This document shows positions 6,996 to 7,155 of a DNA stretch of 7,155 nucleotides, piece after piece. Within the stretch, counting starts at the first letter, position 1. The number at the start of each line of letters is the position of its first letter. This DNA is from CAYWBI01 sp964456445 (lineage in GTDB: Bacteria > Calditrichota > Calditrichia > Calditrichales > J004), in NCBI GenBank assembly GCA_964456445.1, contig CAYWBI010000190.1, positions 1 to 7,155 on the forward strand, in the 5' to 3' direction. A model generated the notes under the pieces. That model was not told the origin of the DNA. It did no database searches and saw nothing but the letters and a program-made list of their open reading frames with translations. The translations under genes were made by a program, and so were the position numbers.

Positions 6996-7060
6996 TTTAC
7001 CGCGAGAACACATAAGGCACGAAGAAAAACGCTTTTCGTGCTTTTTGATTACGTTTTTCA
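6996..7060. repeat. Hairpin-forming intergenic element, probably a decayed dispersed repeat
   Basis: GCACGAA (7017-7023) pairs perfectly with TTCGTGC (7035-7041) around an 11-base loop, and five T follow. The flank ACCGCGAGAACACATAAGGCACGAAG has the run of short CGAAG/GAACAC units that I recall from dispersed hairpin repeats in intergenic regions of many environmental bacteria. That is memory, not a search. In such elements the 3' arm mirrors the whole 5' arm; here only the inner seven pairs are intact. On the plus strand it would look like a rho-independent terminator, but no plus-strand gene ends nearby. Confidence 0.45.
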
Positions 7061-7155
7061 TTTTTTAAATAATTGGCAGTGCGAGAGAATTAGTAATTAG
7101 TACCTAAATATCTAAAGTAAAAAAAATGAAAGGTGTCCCAAGTTATTGTATATTA

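Larger units (their letters stand above)
6775..7155. other. Non-coding stretch upstream of the dipeptidase gene
   Basis: No reading frame here has both a ribosome site and protein-like composition. The stretch holds the candidate -10, a small inverted repeat TTGCC/GGCAA (6974-6990, 7-base loop), the adjoining 10-bp palindrome AAAACGTTTT (6989-6998), and the hairpin element at 6996-7060. The last 90 bases are AT-rich with no signal I can interpret. Confidence 0.6.

Noticed and set aside
6915..7013. Minus-strand 32-codon frame upstream of the dipeptidase
   Set aside because: It starts inside the hairpin element, has no ribosome site, and its composition is not protein-like.
7017..7046. Hairpin plus T-run as a true rho-independent terminator
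   Set aside because: The structure fits, but no plus-strand gene ends before it, since the preceding gene there is on the minus strand. It is better explained as part of the intergenic repeat.
7126..7155. ATG followed by ten open codons running off the right edge
   Set aside because: It is preceded only by an A-run without a ribosome site, and ten codons cannot be judged.

Overview
The window holds four complete protein-coding genes, all with clear N-terminal signal peptides, so it is devoted to the envelope and periplasm of a Gram-negative (diderm) bacterium. An outer-membrane beta-barrel of the Omp85/surface-antigen type and a Prc-type tail-specific protease support a diderm. The signal-peptide ends of the form A|Q, the moderate AT bias, and an exported bactofilin-like domain joined to a barrel would suit the FCB group (Bacteroidota, Calditrichota, Marinimicrobia and relatives). 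That placement is an impression from style, not proof. No RNA genes, insertion sequences or CRISPR arrays were seen.

Layout. At 30-1760 and 1776-3326 (both minus strand) lies a two-gene operon. The promoter-proximal gene encodes a 516-residue outer-membrane barrel with an exported bactofilin-like N-terminus. Fifteen bases later a 576-residue secreted protein begins, built from three 136-residue repeats plus a divergent fourth. A strong Shine-Dalgarno-like sequence at the left edge suggests the operon continues beyond the window. At 3327-3600 a 274-base divergent intergenic region carries three copies of the palindrome TTACNGTAA and a perfect 14-bp palindrome. Two of these elements sit on a candidate promoter for the barrel operon. 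At 3601-5604 (plus) is a Prc/Tsp family S41 protease with the catalytic Ser and Lys in place. At 5608-6774 (minus), convergent with the protease and only 3 bases from its stop, is an exported M19 dipeptidase with all metal ligands present. From 6775 to 7155 there is no convincing gene, only a candidate -10 for the dipeptidase and a hairpin element that looks like a dispersed intergenic repeat.

How they may work together. The protease and the dipeptidase are recognisable exported peptidases: one cleaves proteins from their C-terminus, the other hydrolyses dipeptides. There is no sign that they share transcription. The operon of barrel plus repeat protein is the least explained part. The barrel has no POTRA domains, and a beta-helical bactofilin-like domain takes their place. 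Its partner is a Trp/Asp-rich repeat protein of no family I recognise. A secretion or surface-display pair under control of a regulator binding TTACNGTAA is the most interesting hypothesis here, but it is inference.
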